Assembly: GCF_963674565.1 (NCBI RefSeq)
Contig: NZ_OY771430.1
Coordinates: forward strand, 5,890,001-5,954,000
Direction of reading: 5' to 3'
Length of the DNA stretch: 64,000 bases
Source: an uncultured Carboxylicivirga sp.
Lineage (GTDB): Bacteria; Bacteroidota; Bacteroidia; Bacteroidales; Marinilabiliaceae
Part shown: piece after piece, positions 43,497 through 51,892 of the stretch
How the letters are laid out: each line of letters begins with the position of its first letter
How positions within the stretch are numbered: the stretch's first letter is position 1
Notes under the pieces: model-generated
What the model was told of the DNA's origin: nothing
The model's input: only the letters and a program-made list of their open reading frames with translations
Databases searched by the model: none
Made by a program: the position numbers and the translations under genes

Positions 43497-44894
43497 TTAT
43501 ATGTTGGCACTTTGCTTGACAGCCGGAGCTAATTCAACAGTAAAGTGCCTCATAATAGGGGCTTCTGTAACTATTCTATAACCGTTTTTTATTTCATTAC
43601 GGCGGTCGAATACATTCTTTAATGCAACAGCAATAACATCCATGTGATTATTGGTATAGGTTCGTCGTGGTATTGCCAGTCGCAGCAATTCCAGAGCTGG
43701 GTATCTGTTTTCTCTGGTATCTGGATCTCTGTCGGCCAGTAGTGTTCCTATTTCAACACCTCTGATACCTGCTTCTTTATATAATTCAATGGCTAATGTT
43801 TGAGCCACGTATTCTTCTTTTGGTATGTTAGGAAGAAATTTTTTGGCATCAACAAAAATAGCATGGCCTCCAGTGGGTTCCTGAATGGTAATGCCAAATT
43901 CTTTTAATCGATTACCCAGGTATTCAACTTGTTTGATACGAGTCTCAAGATAATCAAATTCGGTACCTTCATCCAATCCTTGGGCCAATGCATTCATATC
44001 CCTGCCAGACATACCTCCGTAGGTAATAAAACCTTCAAAAATAATATTGAACTGGCTGGCTTTCTTAAAAAGATCTTCCTCTTTTAAAGCAATGAAACCA
44101 CCCATGTTAACGATGGCATCTTTTTTACTACTCATAGTCATGCCATCAGCATAGGAGTACATTTCTTTAACAATTTCCTTAATGCTTTTGTCTGCGTAAC
44201 CTTCTTCGCGCACTTTAATGAAGTATGCATTTTCGGCAAAACGAGCCGAGTCAAAAATAACCCTGATGCCGTATTTCTTTGCCATACTATATACCTCCCG
44301 AAGATTTTCCATCGATACAGGTTGTCCTCCCGACGAGTTGCAGGTAACAGTAACAATAATCATCGGAATATTTTCCTTGGGGTGTGTTATCAATACATGT
44401 TCCAGTTTATTCAGGTCAATATTGCCTTTAAATGGATGATTCAGTGTCGTGTCGAAGGCTTCGTTGATGGTGCAGTCAATTGCTCTGGCTTTTCTGAATT
44501 CGATATGCCCTTTGGTTGTATCGAAATGTGAGTTGCCGGGAACGACATCTCCTTCTTTTATTAGTGCAGAAAACAATACATTTTCAGCTGCTCTTCCCTG
44601 GTGAGTTGGTAAAAAGTAATCAAAACCCAAAATGTTTTTAATAGCATTTTTTAAGTTGTAGTATGAGGATGCGCCGGCATAGCTTTCATCACCCAACATC
44701 ATTGCAGCCCACTGCCTGTCGCTCATTGCACCGGTTCCACTATCGGTAAGCAGGTCAATAAAAACCTGATCGCTTCGCAAGTTAAACAGGTTGTATTTAG
44801 CTTCTTTAATCCAGCGTTCGCGTTCTTCTCTTGAGCTCTTTCTAATAGGCTCAATCATTTTTATTTTGTATGATTCAGAAAATGGTAATTCCAT
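43497..44894 (-). CDS. tnaA: Tryptophanase
   Basis: A 465-aa PLP enzyme that splits tryptophan to indole, pyruvate and ammonia. The Schiff-base lysine is in TMSSKKDAIVNMGG (K258), with IDLLTDSGTGAMSD, PTHQGRAAENV and TCNSSGGQPVSMENL. Tyrosine phenol-lyase, the close relative, has Arg (MERG) where this protein has Ile (IRGVEIGTLLADRDP) and lacks the TnaA-like DSARFAENAYF, so tryptophanase is favoured. I start at the ATG at 44894; the frame extends to a TTG at 44996, but that part lacks similarity. A leader of about 200 nt with hairpins and a 27-codon open frame precedes it. Indole signalling is an expected outcome. Confidence 0.93.
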   Translation of the reverse strand: MELPFSESYKIKMIEPIRKSSREERERWIKEAKYNLFNLRSDQVFIDLLTDSGTGAMSDRQWAAMMLGDESYAGASSYYNLKNAIKNILGFDYFLPTHQGRAAENVLFSALIKEGDVVPGNSHFDTTKGHIEFRKARAIDCTINEAFDTTLNHPFKGNIDLNKLEHVLITHPKENIPMIIVTVTCNSSGGQPVSMENLREVYSMAKKYGIRVIFDSARFAENAYFIKVREEGYADKSIKEIVKEMYSYADGMTMSSKKDAIVNMGGFIALKEEDLFKKASQFNIIFEGFITYGGMSGRDMNALAQGLDEGTEFDYLETRIKQVEYLGNRLKEFGITIQEPTGGHAIFVDAKKFLPNIPKEEYVAQTLAIELYKEAGIRGVEIGTLLADRDPDTRENRYPALELLRLAIPRRTYTNNHMDVIAVALKNVFDRRNEIKNGYRIVTEAPIMRHFTVELAPAVKQSANI

Positions 44895-45007
44895 GTTAAT
44901 TTGATTAATGTCAACATCAATGCAATTACATAGCTCAATTTCTTGAGGTGTAATTAAAAATAAAATAAAATTGAAATCAGATTTGATTTGCTGCAAATAG
45001 CAGCTAA

Positions 45008-45091
45008 TTAACAGGAGAACTCGTCCCTGTTTTTGATGTTGAGGTAAACACGGGATGACAAAGCAGATTGTATGAGATAATTAACCATCAT
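45008..45091 (-). other. Leader region of tnaA with 27-codon open frame and hairpins
   Basis: An ATG at 45091 opens a 27-codon frame (MMVNYLIQSALSSRVYLN, then IKNRDEFSC) ending at 45008, between the probable promoter and tnaA. The leader also holds hairpins AACAGG/CCTGTT and GCTGC-TATTT-GCAGC, one overlapping the end of this frame and one just after it. The peptide has no Trp, unlike TnaC of E. coli. Translation is unproven. Confidence 0.35.
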
Positions 45092-45110
45092 CAGAACTTT
45101 TATCCGGAGA

Positions 45111-45140
45111 CAAAGTTAATAAAATTGAGATTGAGATAAA
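45111..45140 (-). promoter_or_regulatory. Candidate promoter of tnaA
   Basis: TAACTTTG (45118-45111) fits the -7 consensus TAnnTTTG; 18 nt upstream lies TTTA in place of TTTG. This would give a leader of about 210 nt before the tnaA ATG. Confidence 0.45.
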
Positions 45141-45355
45141 AATTCATTTACTGACATTAATCACTAACAATTGGAACAATAATTGTTATGTAGAATTAAT
45201 TAAATAATTAGTTTCAAATTAGCACCATATATCATGTCAAAAGTATAAGTTTTTAAAAGGCACTAACTTAATTGAGTATTCTTTGTATTATTTGTTTTTC
45301 AAAATCGTATTTCATGCTATTTTTGTCATGAGAAAATCATAAAAACTACCTTACT

Positions 45356-46771
45356 GTGCAAATAAAAAATCTGGGGACGGATTGTCTGTATGTTATTGTT
45401 TTACTGTTTTTTCTGAATTTGGGTGGTATTCAAACCATAAATGGGCAGGTTATGTCTGGTCGGTTACTGGAACAAATCTGGCAGAACAAAATGGATGAAG
45501 ATGATTTTAGTAATGAAGATTCAATCAGTTGGGGTTTTCAGGAGGGATACGTGACCAAATACATACGCAAGCAAATATATGGTGGAGGTATGTTGCGAAG
45601 ATTAGAATTTTCAAGTAATCTTCAATCTAAATATATGCCACATACTTTTAGCTTAAAGTATCAATTGCCTCAATATAAAAAAGTTGTGTATCATCCGGTT
45701 TCATATTCCAGGAAGGCCTTAAAAAACTATCAGGAATTTATTGGTTGGCACAAATCAGGAGGCTATTATTCAAAGTTGGTGAATCTGGATAAAAGACCTA
45801 TAAATCAGGTAATGGCAAAAGCTGCTATCAATAGTCCTTTTCATGTTGAATATTTATGGAATGATATACCGGATGTATCCAATGTAGGGAAGAGAAGATT
45901 ATCGCGTCGAGCTGTTGAAAAATCAATAAGTACTCTGTTGCCTGATACTTTTAATACAAAGCCTAATCTGGAGCAGATTGTTATTAAAAAAAGTCCTTGG
46001 AAGTTTGAAGGAACCGAGAACGTGCAACTTTCTCAGGGTTATCTTGAAAACTGGACAAAAGGGGGAGAAAATAATATTGCATTAAGTAGTGATTTGCGAT
46101 TTAAAGCCAATTTTACAAAAGGCAAGCATAGTTGGGAAAATAATATCATTCATAAGGTTGGGGTCATTTCAACTGAGTCGGAGAGTGGTAGAGTAAACGA
46201 CGATCTTCTTGAAATAAATACAAAGTATGGTTTAAAATCATCGAAGAAATGGTATTATAGTTTCTTATATAATTTTAAAACACAGGTTTTTTATGGATAT
46301 GAGAAATCAGATAAAGAGCATGAGACCCCTATCTCAGGTTTCCTGGCGCCGGCTTACATGTCATTTGCTGTCGGTATGGATTTTAAGCCCAGCAATAAAT
46401 TCACCTTGCTGTTATCACCTCTGACATCAAGATTAACAATTGTTTCAGATACAGTTAAATTTAATCAGACCAGATATGGTATTGACAATGACAAAAAGAC
46501 GAATACACTGAATGGTTTGTCAATTGTAAATAATTTCAGCTACCAAATTTCAAAGGAAATTAATCTTAATTCAAAACTTGATATTTTTTACCAGTATTTG
46601 AGCGATGATAGTGAAAATCAGAAACAAATAGACTGGGAGATTATTGTTGATATGAAGATTAATCAGTTCCTATCTACTAGGTTGTTAGGAAATTTAAGAT
46701 ATTTTACGACTGAATCAGATATGGTGCAAATCAAGGAAAATTTTAATATAGCATTCAAATACCACTTTTAA
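45356..46771 (+). CDS. DUF3078 domain outer-membrane-like protein
   Basis: A 471-aa exported protein starting at a GTG (45356); an upstream in-frame stop and no nearby ATG support this choice. The signal segment is VIVLLFFLNLGGIQTINGQ. Residues about 215-471 are the DUF3078 region, with alternating strands (NVQLSQGYLENWTKGGENNI, ALSSDLRFKANFTKGKHSWE) and an aromatic C-terminus (NIAFKYHF) typical of beta-barrels. It probably resides in the outer membrane. The function is unknown. A -7-like box TATTTTTG (45318-45325) lies upstream. Confidence 0.82.
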   Translation: MQIKNLGTDCLYVIVLLFFLNLGGIQTINGQVMSGRLLEQIWQNKMDEDDFSNEDSISWGFQEGYVTKYIRKQIYGGGMLRRLEFSSNLQSKYMPHTFSLKYQLPQYKKVVYHPVSYSRKALKNYQEFIGWHKSGGYYSKLVNLDKRPINQVMAKAAINSPFHVEYLWNDIPDVSNVGKRRLSRRAVEKSISTLLPDTFNTKPNLEQIVIKKSPWKFEGTENVQLSQGYLENWTKGGENNIALSSDLRFKANFTKGKHSWENNIIHKVGVISTESESGRVNDDLLEINTKYGLKSSKKWYYSFLYNFKTQVFYGYEKSDKEHETPISGFLAPAYMSFAVGMDFKPSNKFTLLLSPLTSRLTIVSDTVKFNQTRYGIDNDKKTNTLNGLSIVNNFSYQISKEINLNSKLDIFYQYLSDDSENQKQIDWEIIVDMKINQFLSTRLLGNLRYFTTESDMVQIKENFNIAFKYHF

Positions 46772-46860
46772 TTATTTAATTATGTGAAGATAAAGATACG
46801 TTAACATTTGGATTAACAAAAATTAACAATTATATTTATGCAGAGTAATAAAAAAGGGTG

Positions 46861-46868
46861 TATTTTTG
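46861..46868 (+). promoter_or_regulatory. -7 box TATTTTTG before candidate small RNA
   Basis: TATTTTTG matches TAnnTTTG. The -33 region is weak (TTATG at 46836-46840, about 20 nt upstream). Transcription would begin near 46874, in a stretch without a gene. Confidence 0.45.
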
Positions 46869-46873
46869 CAAAG

Positions 46874-47030
46874 TAAGATTAGAGGGAAAACAACATCTTA
46901 CAATTTGAAATGATAACAAAGCACTATGTGCTTCAAGATATTGAGTAAGTTTTCTCATAGTTTAGGGTTAGGTTTGGTTAAAAGTTGAAAGTCGTCTTAA
47001 AGAATGCTTTAAGGCGGCTTTCTTTTTTGT
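46874..47030 (+). ncRNA. Candidate structured small RNA (about 155 nt)
   Basis: Between the DUF3078 and MFS genes a -7 box is followed by three hairpins: GTAAGAT (46873-46879) with ATCTTAC (46895-46901); AAGCAC-TAT-GTGCTT (46919-46933); and a 15-bp terminator stem ending in TTTTTT. The only open frame inside is 12 codons (46910). It does not match a family I recognise (not 6S, tmRNA or RNase P by eye). It could also be a long 3' or 5' untranslated region. Confidence 0.45.
46988..47028 (+). terminator. Strong terminator before the MFS gene
   Basis: AAAGTCGTCTTAAAG pairs with CTTTAAGGCGGCTTT (two T-G pairs) around AATG, followed by CTTTTTTG. It ends either the candidate small RNA or a long DUF3078 transcript. 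Confidence 0.92.
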
Positions 47031-47085
47031 ATATACTTGTACAGGTAATCGCGGTTATGTATTTTGGTGGCTCAATACTTATTTC

Positions 47086-48339
47086 ATGAAAAAAGAAGGA
47101 GCCGGATATAAGAAAGATCTACAATTTTATAAATTCTGTGCATACGGTTTTTTTAAAAATCTTCGTTTTTTTGATCCTTTTCTTCTGTTATTTTTTCTAG
47201 AAAAAGGGGTTTCTTATGCCCAGGTAGGTATTTTGTATGGAGTACGTGAAATTAGCATCAATATTCTGGAAGTACCTTCTGGCATCATTGCGGATATTGT
47301 GGGTCGAAAAAGATCAATGATTTTTTCATTTCTCGCTTACATTGTAAGTTTTCTGATGTTTTACTTTTTAAGTGGATTTATAGGATTTGTTATCGCGTTT
47401 GTTTTTTACGGAATTGGCGATGCTTTCAGAACAGGTACACATAAGGCAATGATATTGGCTTATCTTAAAAAGAACGGTTGGGAGAGTGCAAAGACAGCCT
47501 ATTATGGAAATACGCGTTCATGGTCGCAACGAGGATCGGCATTGGCATCAATAATTAGTGCAATACTTGTGTTTTACAGTGGATCTTATAAATATGTATT
47601 CTTGCTTTCAATTATTCCTTATTTAATAGATTTGTTTTTGATGATGTCCTATCCATCTTACTTGAATGGTGATATTATGCAGTCGGGCATGAGTGTTGGT
47701 AAATTGTTTAAAGAGCATTTTCTTTCGGTTAAGAATGCTTTTTCAAACTGGAAACCTTTCCGTTTAATTGTAGCAACCAGTAGTTATACGGGATATTATA
47801 AGGCAGTTAAGGATTATATTCAACCCTTATTAGTGTCTTTGGCTATTTCGTTGCCCTTTTTAATGGATATTGCAGAAAAGAAGAAGACTGCTTTAGTGAT
47901 CGGAATTATTTATTCACTGCTTTATTTGATAAATGCTTTTGTAAGTAAAAGAGTATATAAGATTGAATCTGTTTTTAGTAGTATTAAATCGGGCCTTTCA
48001 ATTATTCAACTAATCGGATGGTTTGGAGGTGTAATTGCCGGAATTATGTATGCCTTGGAATTGGAGGTTCTTGCCATCCTCTTTTTTTCATTGATATTAG
48101 TGGTTCAGAATGCCAGAAGACCCATGGCTGTTAAATATATCAGTGAGAGTTTTGATGATAAATTAATGGCGACAGTATTGTCTGCTGAATCACAGAGTGA
48201 AACTATTTTTACTTCACTTTTTGCTGTTGTAATTGGATTTTTAGTTCAGTATGTGGGAGTTGGATATGGACTTGTACTTATTTCCGGAACTTTAATTTTA
48301 TTGAATGCTGTAATTTTTGCGGTAGGTAAGAAAAGTTGA
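47086..48339 (+). CDS. MFS transporter
   Basis: A 417-aa inner-membrane protein with about 12 segments. The loop motif between helices 2 and 3, PSGIIADIVGRKRSMIFSF, is the GxxxDxxGRR/K signature of the major facilitator superfamily. The substrate is unknown; similar Bacteroidota proteins are annotated only as MFS. A possible promoter (TTG, 20 nt, TATTTTG) precedes the start at about 47039-47068. The ComEC gene follows after 46 nt and may be co-transcribed. Confidence 0.9.
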   Translation: MKKEGAGYKKDLQFYKFCAYGFFKNLRFFDPFLLLFFLEKGVSYAQVGILYGVREISINILEVPSGIIADIVGRKRSMIFSFLAYIVSFLMFYFLSGFIGFVIAFVFYGIGDAFRTGTHKAMILAYLKKNGWESAKTAYYGNTRSWSQRGSALASIISAILVFYSGSYKYVFLLSIIPYLIDLFLMMSYPSYLNGDIMQSGMSVGKLFKEHFLSVKNAFSNWKPFRLIVATSSYTGYYKAVKDYIQPLLVSLAISLPFLMDIAEKKKTALVIGIIYSLLYLINAFVSKRVYKIESVFSSIKSGLSIIQLIGWFGGVIAGIMYALELEVLAILFFSLILVVQNARRPMAVKYISESFDDKLMATVLSAESQSETIFTSLFAVVIGFLVQYVGVGYGLVLISGTLILLNAVIFAVGKKS

Positions 48340-48385
48340 ATTTGAACAAAATGTTGATTAAATTTAATTATTTAGCAACATTTAA

Positions 48386-50383
48386 ATGGTTAAATTATTC
48401 TTATCAGATTCGCCATTTCTAAGACTTGTTTTACCTTTAATTGCAGGTATCTGGTTATCCTGTCAAACTCAATTATCTTCCTTTTATTTAACAGGTTTAT
48501 CAATTTTTCTATTCGTTCTGTTTGCCGCGTTTTATTATTATTATCAGTTAAGGCCAACTTTTCGACTTGGTTTCGTTGCCGGCATGCTTATGACTATTTG
48601 TATGTTAAGTTTTGGTGCCGCATTACAAGCTTTGCGAAAGCCATTTTTTATTGATAGTAATGAAATGGCTACATTAAAAGTGCAGGTGATTAGATTTGTT
48701 GGTGAAACAGATAAAAATAATAAGTACGAAGCTTCAATTGTTGGATTACCTCATGATTCATGTAATTCATATATAGAAGAGAGTGGTGTGATTTATTTAT
48801 CTAAAAAAAATCAAACACAAGAAATTAATATTGGTTCCAGTTTAAATATTTACGGTCAGCTTTTACCGTTTGAGCCACCCGCATTGCCTTTTCAGTTTGA
48901 TTATTCAGGTTATCTTATAAATAATCGTGTTGCTTTTCGAATGATTGTAAAAGATTATGAAGTTCTGGTTGAAGAAGGTGAATCCATTAGTCTGGAATTA
49001 TATCTTGAGAAATTCAAGGATTACCTTAATAAACGATTCATTGAATACGGACTAGGGAAGCAGGAGTTAGCAATCTTAAATGCAATGTTTTTAGGCGATA
49101 AGTACCAATTGTCAATAGAACAGAAGCAGGCATTTACCGGAGCTGGCGCCATGCATTTGTTGGCAGTTTCGGGTTTGCATGTTGGAATTATTTATTTGAT
49201 TATATCATGGCTCTTTCGTTTAATGATCAGGAACAAGGTGGCAGTATTTATTTGTGTGTTTTTAATGTTGTGGTTATATGCGTTGCTGACGGGTTTCTCG
49301 GCCTCTGTATTAAGGGCAACCATCATGTTTTCTGTTATTGAAATAGGTAAGTTTAGTCAGCGTCGAATCAGCATTGTAAATTTGTTATCAGCTTCCATGG
49401 TCATCATTTTGCTTATTGATCCTCTGTTTATCTATAGTATTGGGTTTTGGTTAAGTCACTGTGCTGTTGCAAGCATAGTTTTGTTTTATCCATATGTTAA
49501 CCAACTCATATACTTCAGGTTTCCACCATTTCGATGGTTTTGGTCAATACTGGCCTTGTCAGTTACGGCTCAGCTCGGAGCAATTCCAATAAGTCTTGTT
49601 ACCTTTCATCAGTTTCCAGTCTTTTTTATTCTAACAAATTGGTTGCTGATTCCTGTGGTAACACCTGTATTGGTTTTAGCGCTGCTAAGTGCATTGTTGA
49701 GTCCATTTGGTTTAATATTAAGTGTCATTGTACCAGCTTTAAATGATTTATTGGGTTTTATGAATAATATAACTCATTTAATTAGTGATTTCCCTTATTC
49801 TTCCATAACACAAATCCCTTTTAACTGGTGGCAAATGCTGCTTTTTTATGGTTTCCTGATAATATTGATAATTCGCCTGGAAATTCAAACCCTAAAGAGC
49901 CTTCGATTGTTATTATTAATGGCAGTTCTATTTGTTATTAGTCTGCACGTGAATAGGTTTTTGGTCCCTGATGAGGGATTAATAGCAGTGGAAACTAGAA
50001 AGGGAACGTTTGTCAATTATTTCAATCCAAATGTTAATGAAGTCTATATGAGTTCTGAATTAACGGGTAAAGATATTGATTGGTTTTTGTCAGGAATATG
50101 GCAGAATTATGGTGTTGATTCAAAGCCTTTATTTTATAAAGATTGTGCGGTGATTGACTCTTTGTGTAATATAAAAGTCATAGATGGTAAATCAATACTG
50201 ATTGTAAGGAATGGCTTTGAGGAGGAGGTAAATAGGATTAAGATGAATTTTGATTTTATCGTAAATCTGGATCCTAAAGATCGTATAGTTAATAACAAGG
50301 ATCATGGGTTTAAGAGGATTATGTTATATGAGATACCTTCTCTGTGCTTTTATGAAGAAAAAAAATATGAGCTAAAACCCTAG
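48386..50383 (+). CDS. ComEC/Rec2-family membrane protein
   Basis: A 665-aa membrane protein. Hydrophobic segments at the N-terminus flank a DUF4131-like external domain (about 90-200). The ComEC_N competence domain (about 210-500) shows NAMFLGDKYQLSIEQKQAFT, the conserved GAMHLLAVSGLHVGIIYLI and LLTGFSASVLRATIMFSVI. ComEC forms the inner-membrane channel for DNA uptake. The C-terminal metallo-beta-lactamase domain found in Bacillus-type ComEC, with HxHxDH, is not seen; the last 150 residues are short and poorly conserved, as in other Bacteroidota. DNA uptake by this cell is possible but unproven. Confidence 0.88.
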   Translation: MVKLFLSDSPFLRLVLPLIAGIWLSCQTQLSSFYLTGLSIFLFVLFAAFYYYYQLRPTFRLGFVAGMLMTICMLSFGAALQALRKPFFIDSNEMATLKVQVIRFVGETDKNNKYEASIVGLPHDSCNSYIEESGVIYLSKKNQTQEINIGSSLNIYGQLLPFEPPALPFQFDYSGYLINNRVAFRMIVKDYEVLVEEGESISLELYLEKFKDYLNKRFIEYGLGKQELAILNAMFLGDKYQLSIEQKQAFTGAGAMHLLAVSGLHVGIIYLIISWLFRLMIRNKVAVFICVFLMLWLYALLTGFSASVLRATIMFSVIEIGKFSQRRISIVNLLSASMVIILLIDPLFIYSIGFWLSHCAVASIVLFYPYVNQLIYFRFPPFRWFWSILALSVTAQLGAIPISLVTFHQFPVFFILTNWLLIPVVTPVLVLALLSALLSPFGLILSVIVPALNDLLGFMNNITHLISDFPYSSITQIPFNWWQMLLFYGFLIILIIRLEIQTLKSLRLLLLMAVLFVISLHVNRFLVPDEGLIAVETRKGTFVNYFNPNVNEVYMSSELTGKDIDWFLSGIWQNYGVDSKPLFYKDCAVIDSLCNIKVIDGKSILIVRNGFEEEVNRIKMNFDFIVNLDPKDRIVNNKDHGFKRIMLYEIPSLCFYEEKKYELKP

Positions 50384-50521
50384 TGTTTCTTTACTATTGA
50401 AGATATCTCTACGGTTGGGGTAGTGATTTCTGTCGATATTATTTGGATTTATTCCTTTATTATATCTTAATTTGCGGTGTTTTTTGCCCACGGGTAAAAC
50501 GGGAAAAAGAATTGAATCATC

Positions 50522-51862
50522 ATGAGGATTTTTATTGCAGGAGCAGGAGAAGTCGGTACGCATTTGGCAAAGATGTTTTGTAATGCAAACCACGACGTCA
50601 TTTTAATGGATGAAGATGAAGAGAAGCTTAAGCAAGTAGACTCTCACTTTGATCTTATGACCATTGTTGGTACCATCTCATCTATCGAAGATTTAAGGGA
50701 AGCCAATGTGAAATCATGTGATTTGTTTATTGCAGTGCCTCCATATCAGGATATGAGTATTCTTTCATGTATCCTTGCCAAACAGTTGGGAGCTAAAACA
50801 ACAGTAGCCAGAGTAAATAATCATGAATACCTGATGGAAGAAAATAAACTCTTCTTCAAAAGACTGGGTATTGATGAATTAATATATCCTGAGCAATTGG
50901 GAGCCAAAGAGGTGAGTGCTTCATTGAAACAGGTAGGTACTCGTCAGATGTTTGAATTTACAGGCAGTAAGTTGGTAATGTTCGCTTTAAAAGTGCGCGA
51001 CAATGCCTTGATTGTGGGTAAAACACTGGCTGAGATTTCTGCTATGTATGAGAAGCAGGAATATAACATTGTTGCCATTCTTAGAAGTGGTGAAACAATT
51101 ATACCTCGTGGTCAGGATGATTTAAGACATAACGATTTGGTTTATGTTATTACTACCAAATCTGCCGTTCAGCAGGTTATGGTAGATGCCGGGAAAAAGC
51201 AGTTTGAAATTAAAAATGTAATGATCCTTGGAGGTAGCAGAATTGGAAAGAAAGTAGCTGAAAACCTCGAAGGAAACTATAATATTAAACTGATTGAGAT
51301 CGATAAAGAGAGAGCTGTTCGATTGGCCGATCAATTATCGAATACCTTAGTGATTAACGGAGATGGCCGTAACCTTGAGTTGTTGAAAGACGAAGGTATT
51401 AAGAAGATGGATGCTTTTGTTGCTGTTACAGGTAATTCAGAAGTGAATATATTGGCTTGTCAGTTGGCGAAAAAGATGGGTGTACCTAAAACTGTTGCTG
51501 AGGTTGAAAATATCGACTACATTGATCTGGCTGAGAATATTGGTATTGGTACATTGATTAATAAAAAATTAATTGCAGCGAGCCACATTTATCGATACAC
51601 ATTGCGTGCAAATGTTTCACATGTAAGGTGTTTAACAGCTACCGATGCTGAGGTGCTGGAATTAACAGCTCAACCAGGTTCGAAAATTACCAAAGGTCCT
51701 TTACATAAATTAGGTTTACCTAAAGATGTGAATATCGGAGGTATTATTCGTGGTGAATCTGCTATTATTGCCACAGGAGATACTGTTATAGAACCCAATG
51801 ACAAGGTAGTTATGTTTGCTATGCCAATGGGGATTGCCAAAGTTGAAAAAATGTTTAGCTAG
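50522..51862 (+). CDS. trkA: Trk potassium transporter regulatory subunit TrkA
   Basis: A 446-aa cytoplasmic regulator with two repeats, each an RCK_N (NAD-binding) and RCK_C domain. The first Rossmann motif is RIFIAGAGEVGTHLAKMF, with acidic end LMDEDEEKL, and the second is VMILGGSRIGKKVAENL, ending LIEIDKERA. It binds NAD(H) or ATP and gates the TrkH channel. The two trkH genes follow with 30 and 39 nt gaps, so a trkA-trkH-trkH operon is likely. Confidence 0.95.
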   Translation: MRIFIAGAGEVGTHLAKMFCNANHDVILMDEDEEKLKQVDSHFDLMTIVGTISSIEDLREANVKSCDLFIAVPPYQDMSILSCILAKQLGAKTTVARVNNHEYLMEENKLFFKRLGIDELIYPEQLGAKEVSASLKQVGTRQMFEFTGSKLVMFALKVRDNALIVGKTLAEISAMYEKQEYNIVAILRSGETIIPRGQDDLRHNDLVYVITTKSAVQQVMVDAGKKQFEIKNVMILGGSRIGKKVAENLEGNYNIKLIEIDKERAVRLADQLSNTLVINGDGRNLELLKDEGIKKMDAFVAVTGNSEVNILACQLAKKMGVPKTVAEVENIDYIDLAENIGIGTLINKKLIAASHIYRYTLRANVSHVRCLTATDAEVLELTAQPGSKITKGPLHKLGLPKDVNIGGIIRGESAIIATGDTVIEPNDKVVMFAMPMGIAKVEKMFS

Positions 51863-51892
51863 GATATCACTGGCATATTGTGTGCTTAACTC

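Noticed and set aside
43497..44894. Tyrosine phenol-lyase instead of tryptophanase
   Set aside because: The tyrosine-specific Arg position holds Ile (IRGVEIG) and nearby motifs match TnaA.
45008..45091. A TnaC-type leader peptide like that of E. coli
   Set aside because: The encoded peptide has no Trp and no terminal Pro stall motif, so a TnaC mechanism cannot be claimed; kept only as a leader feature.
46910..46948. A 12-codon open frame as a small gene
   Set aside because: Too short, no clear ribosome site and it overlaps the hairpin AAGCAC/GTGCTT; structured RNA is the better reading.
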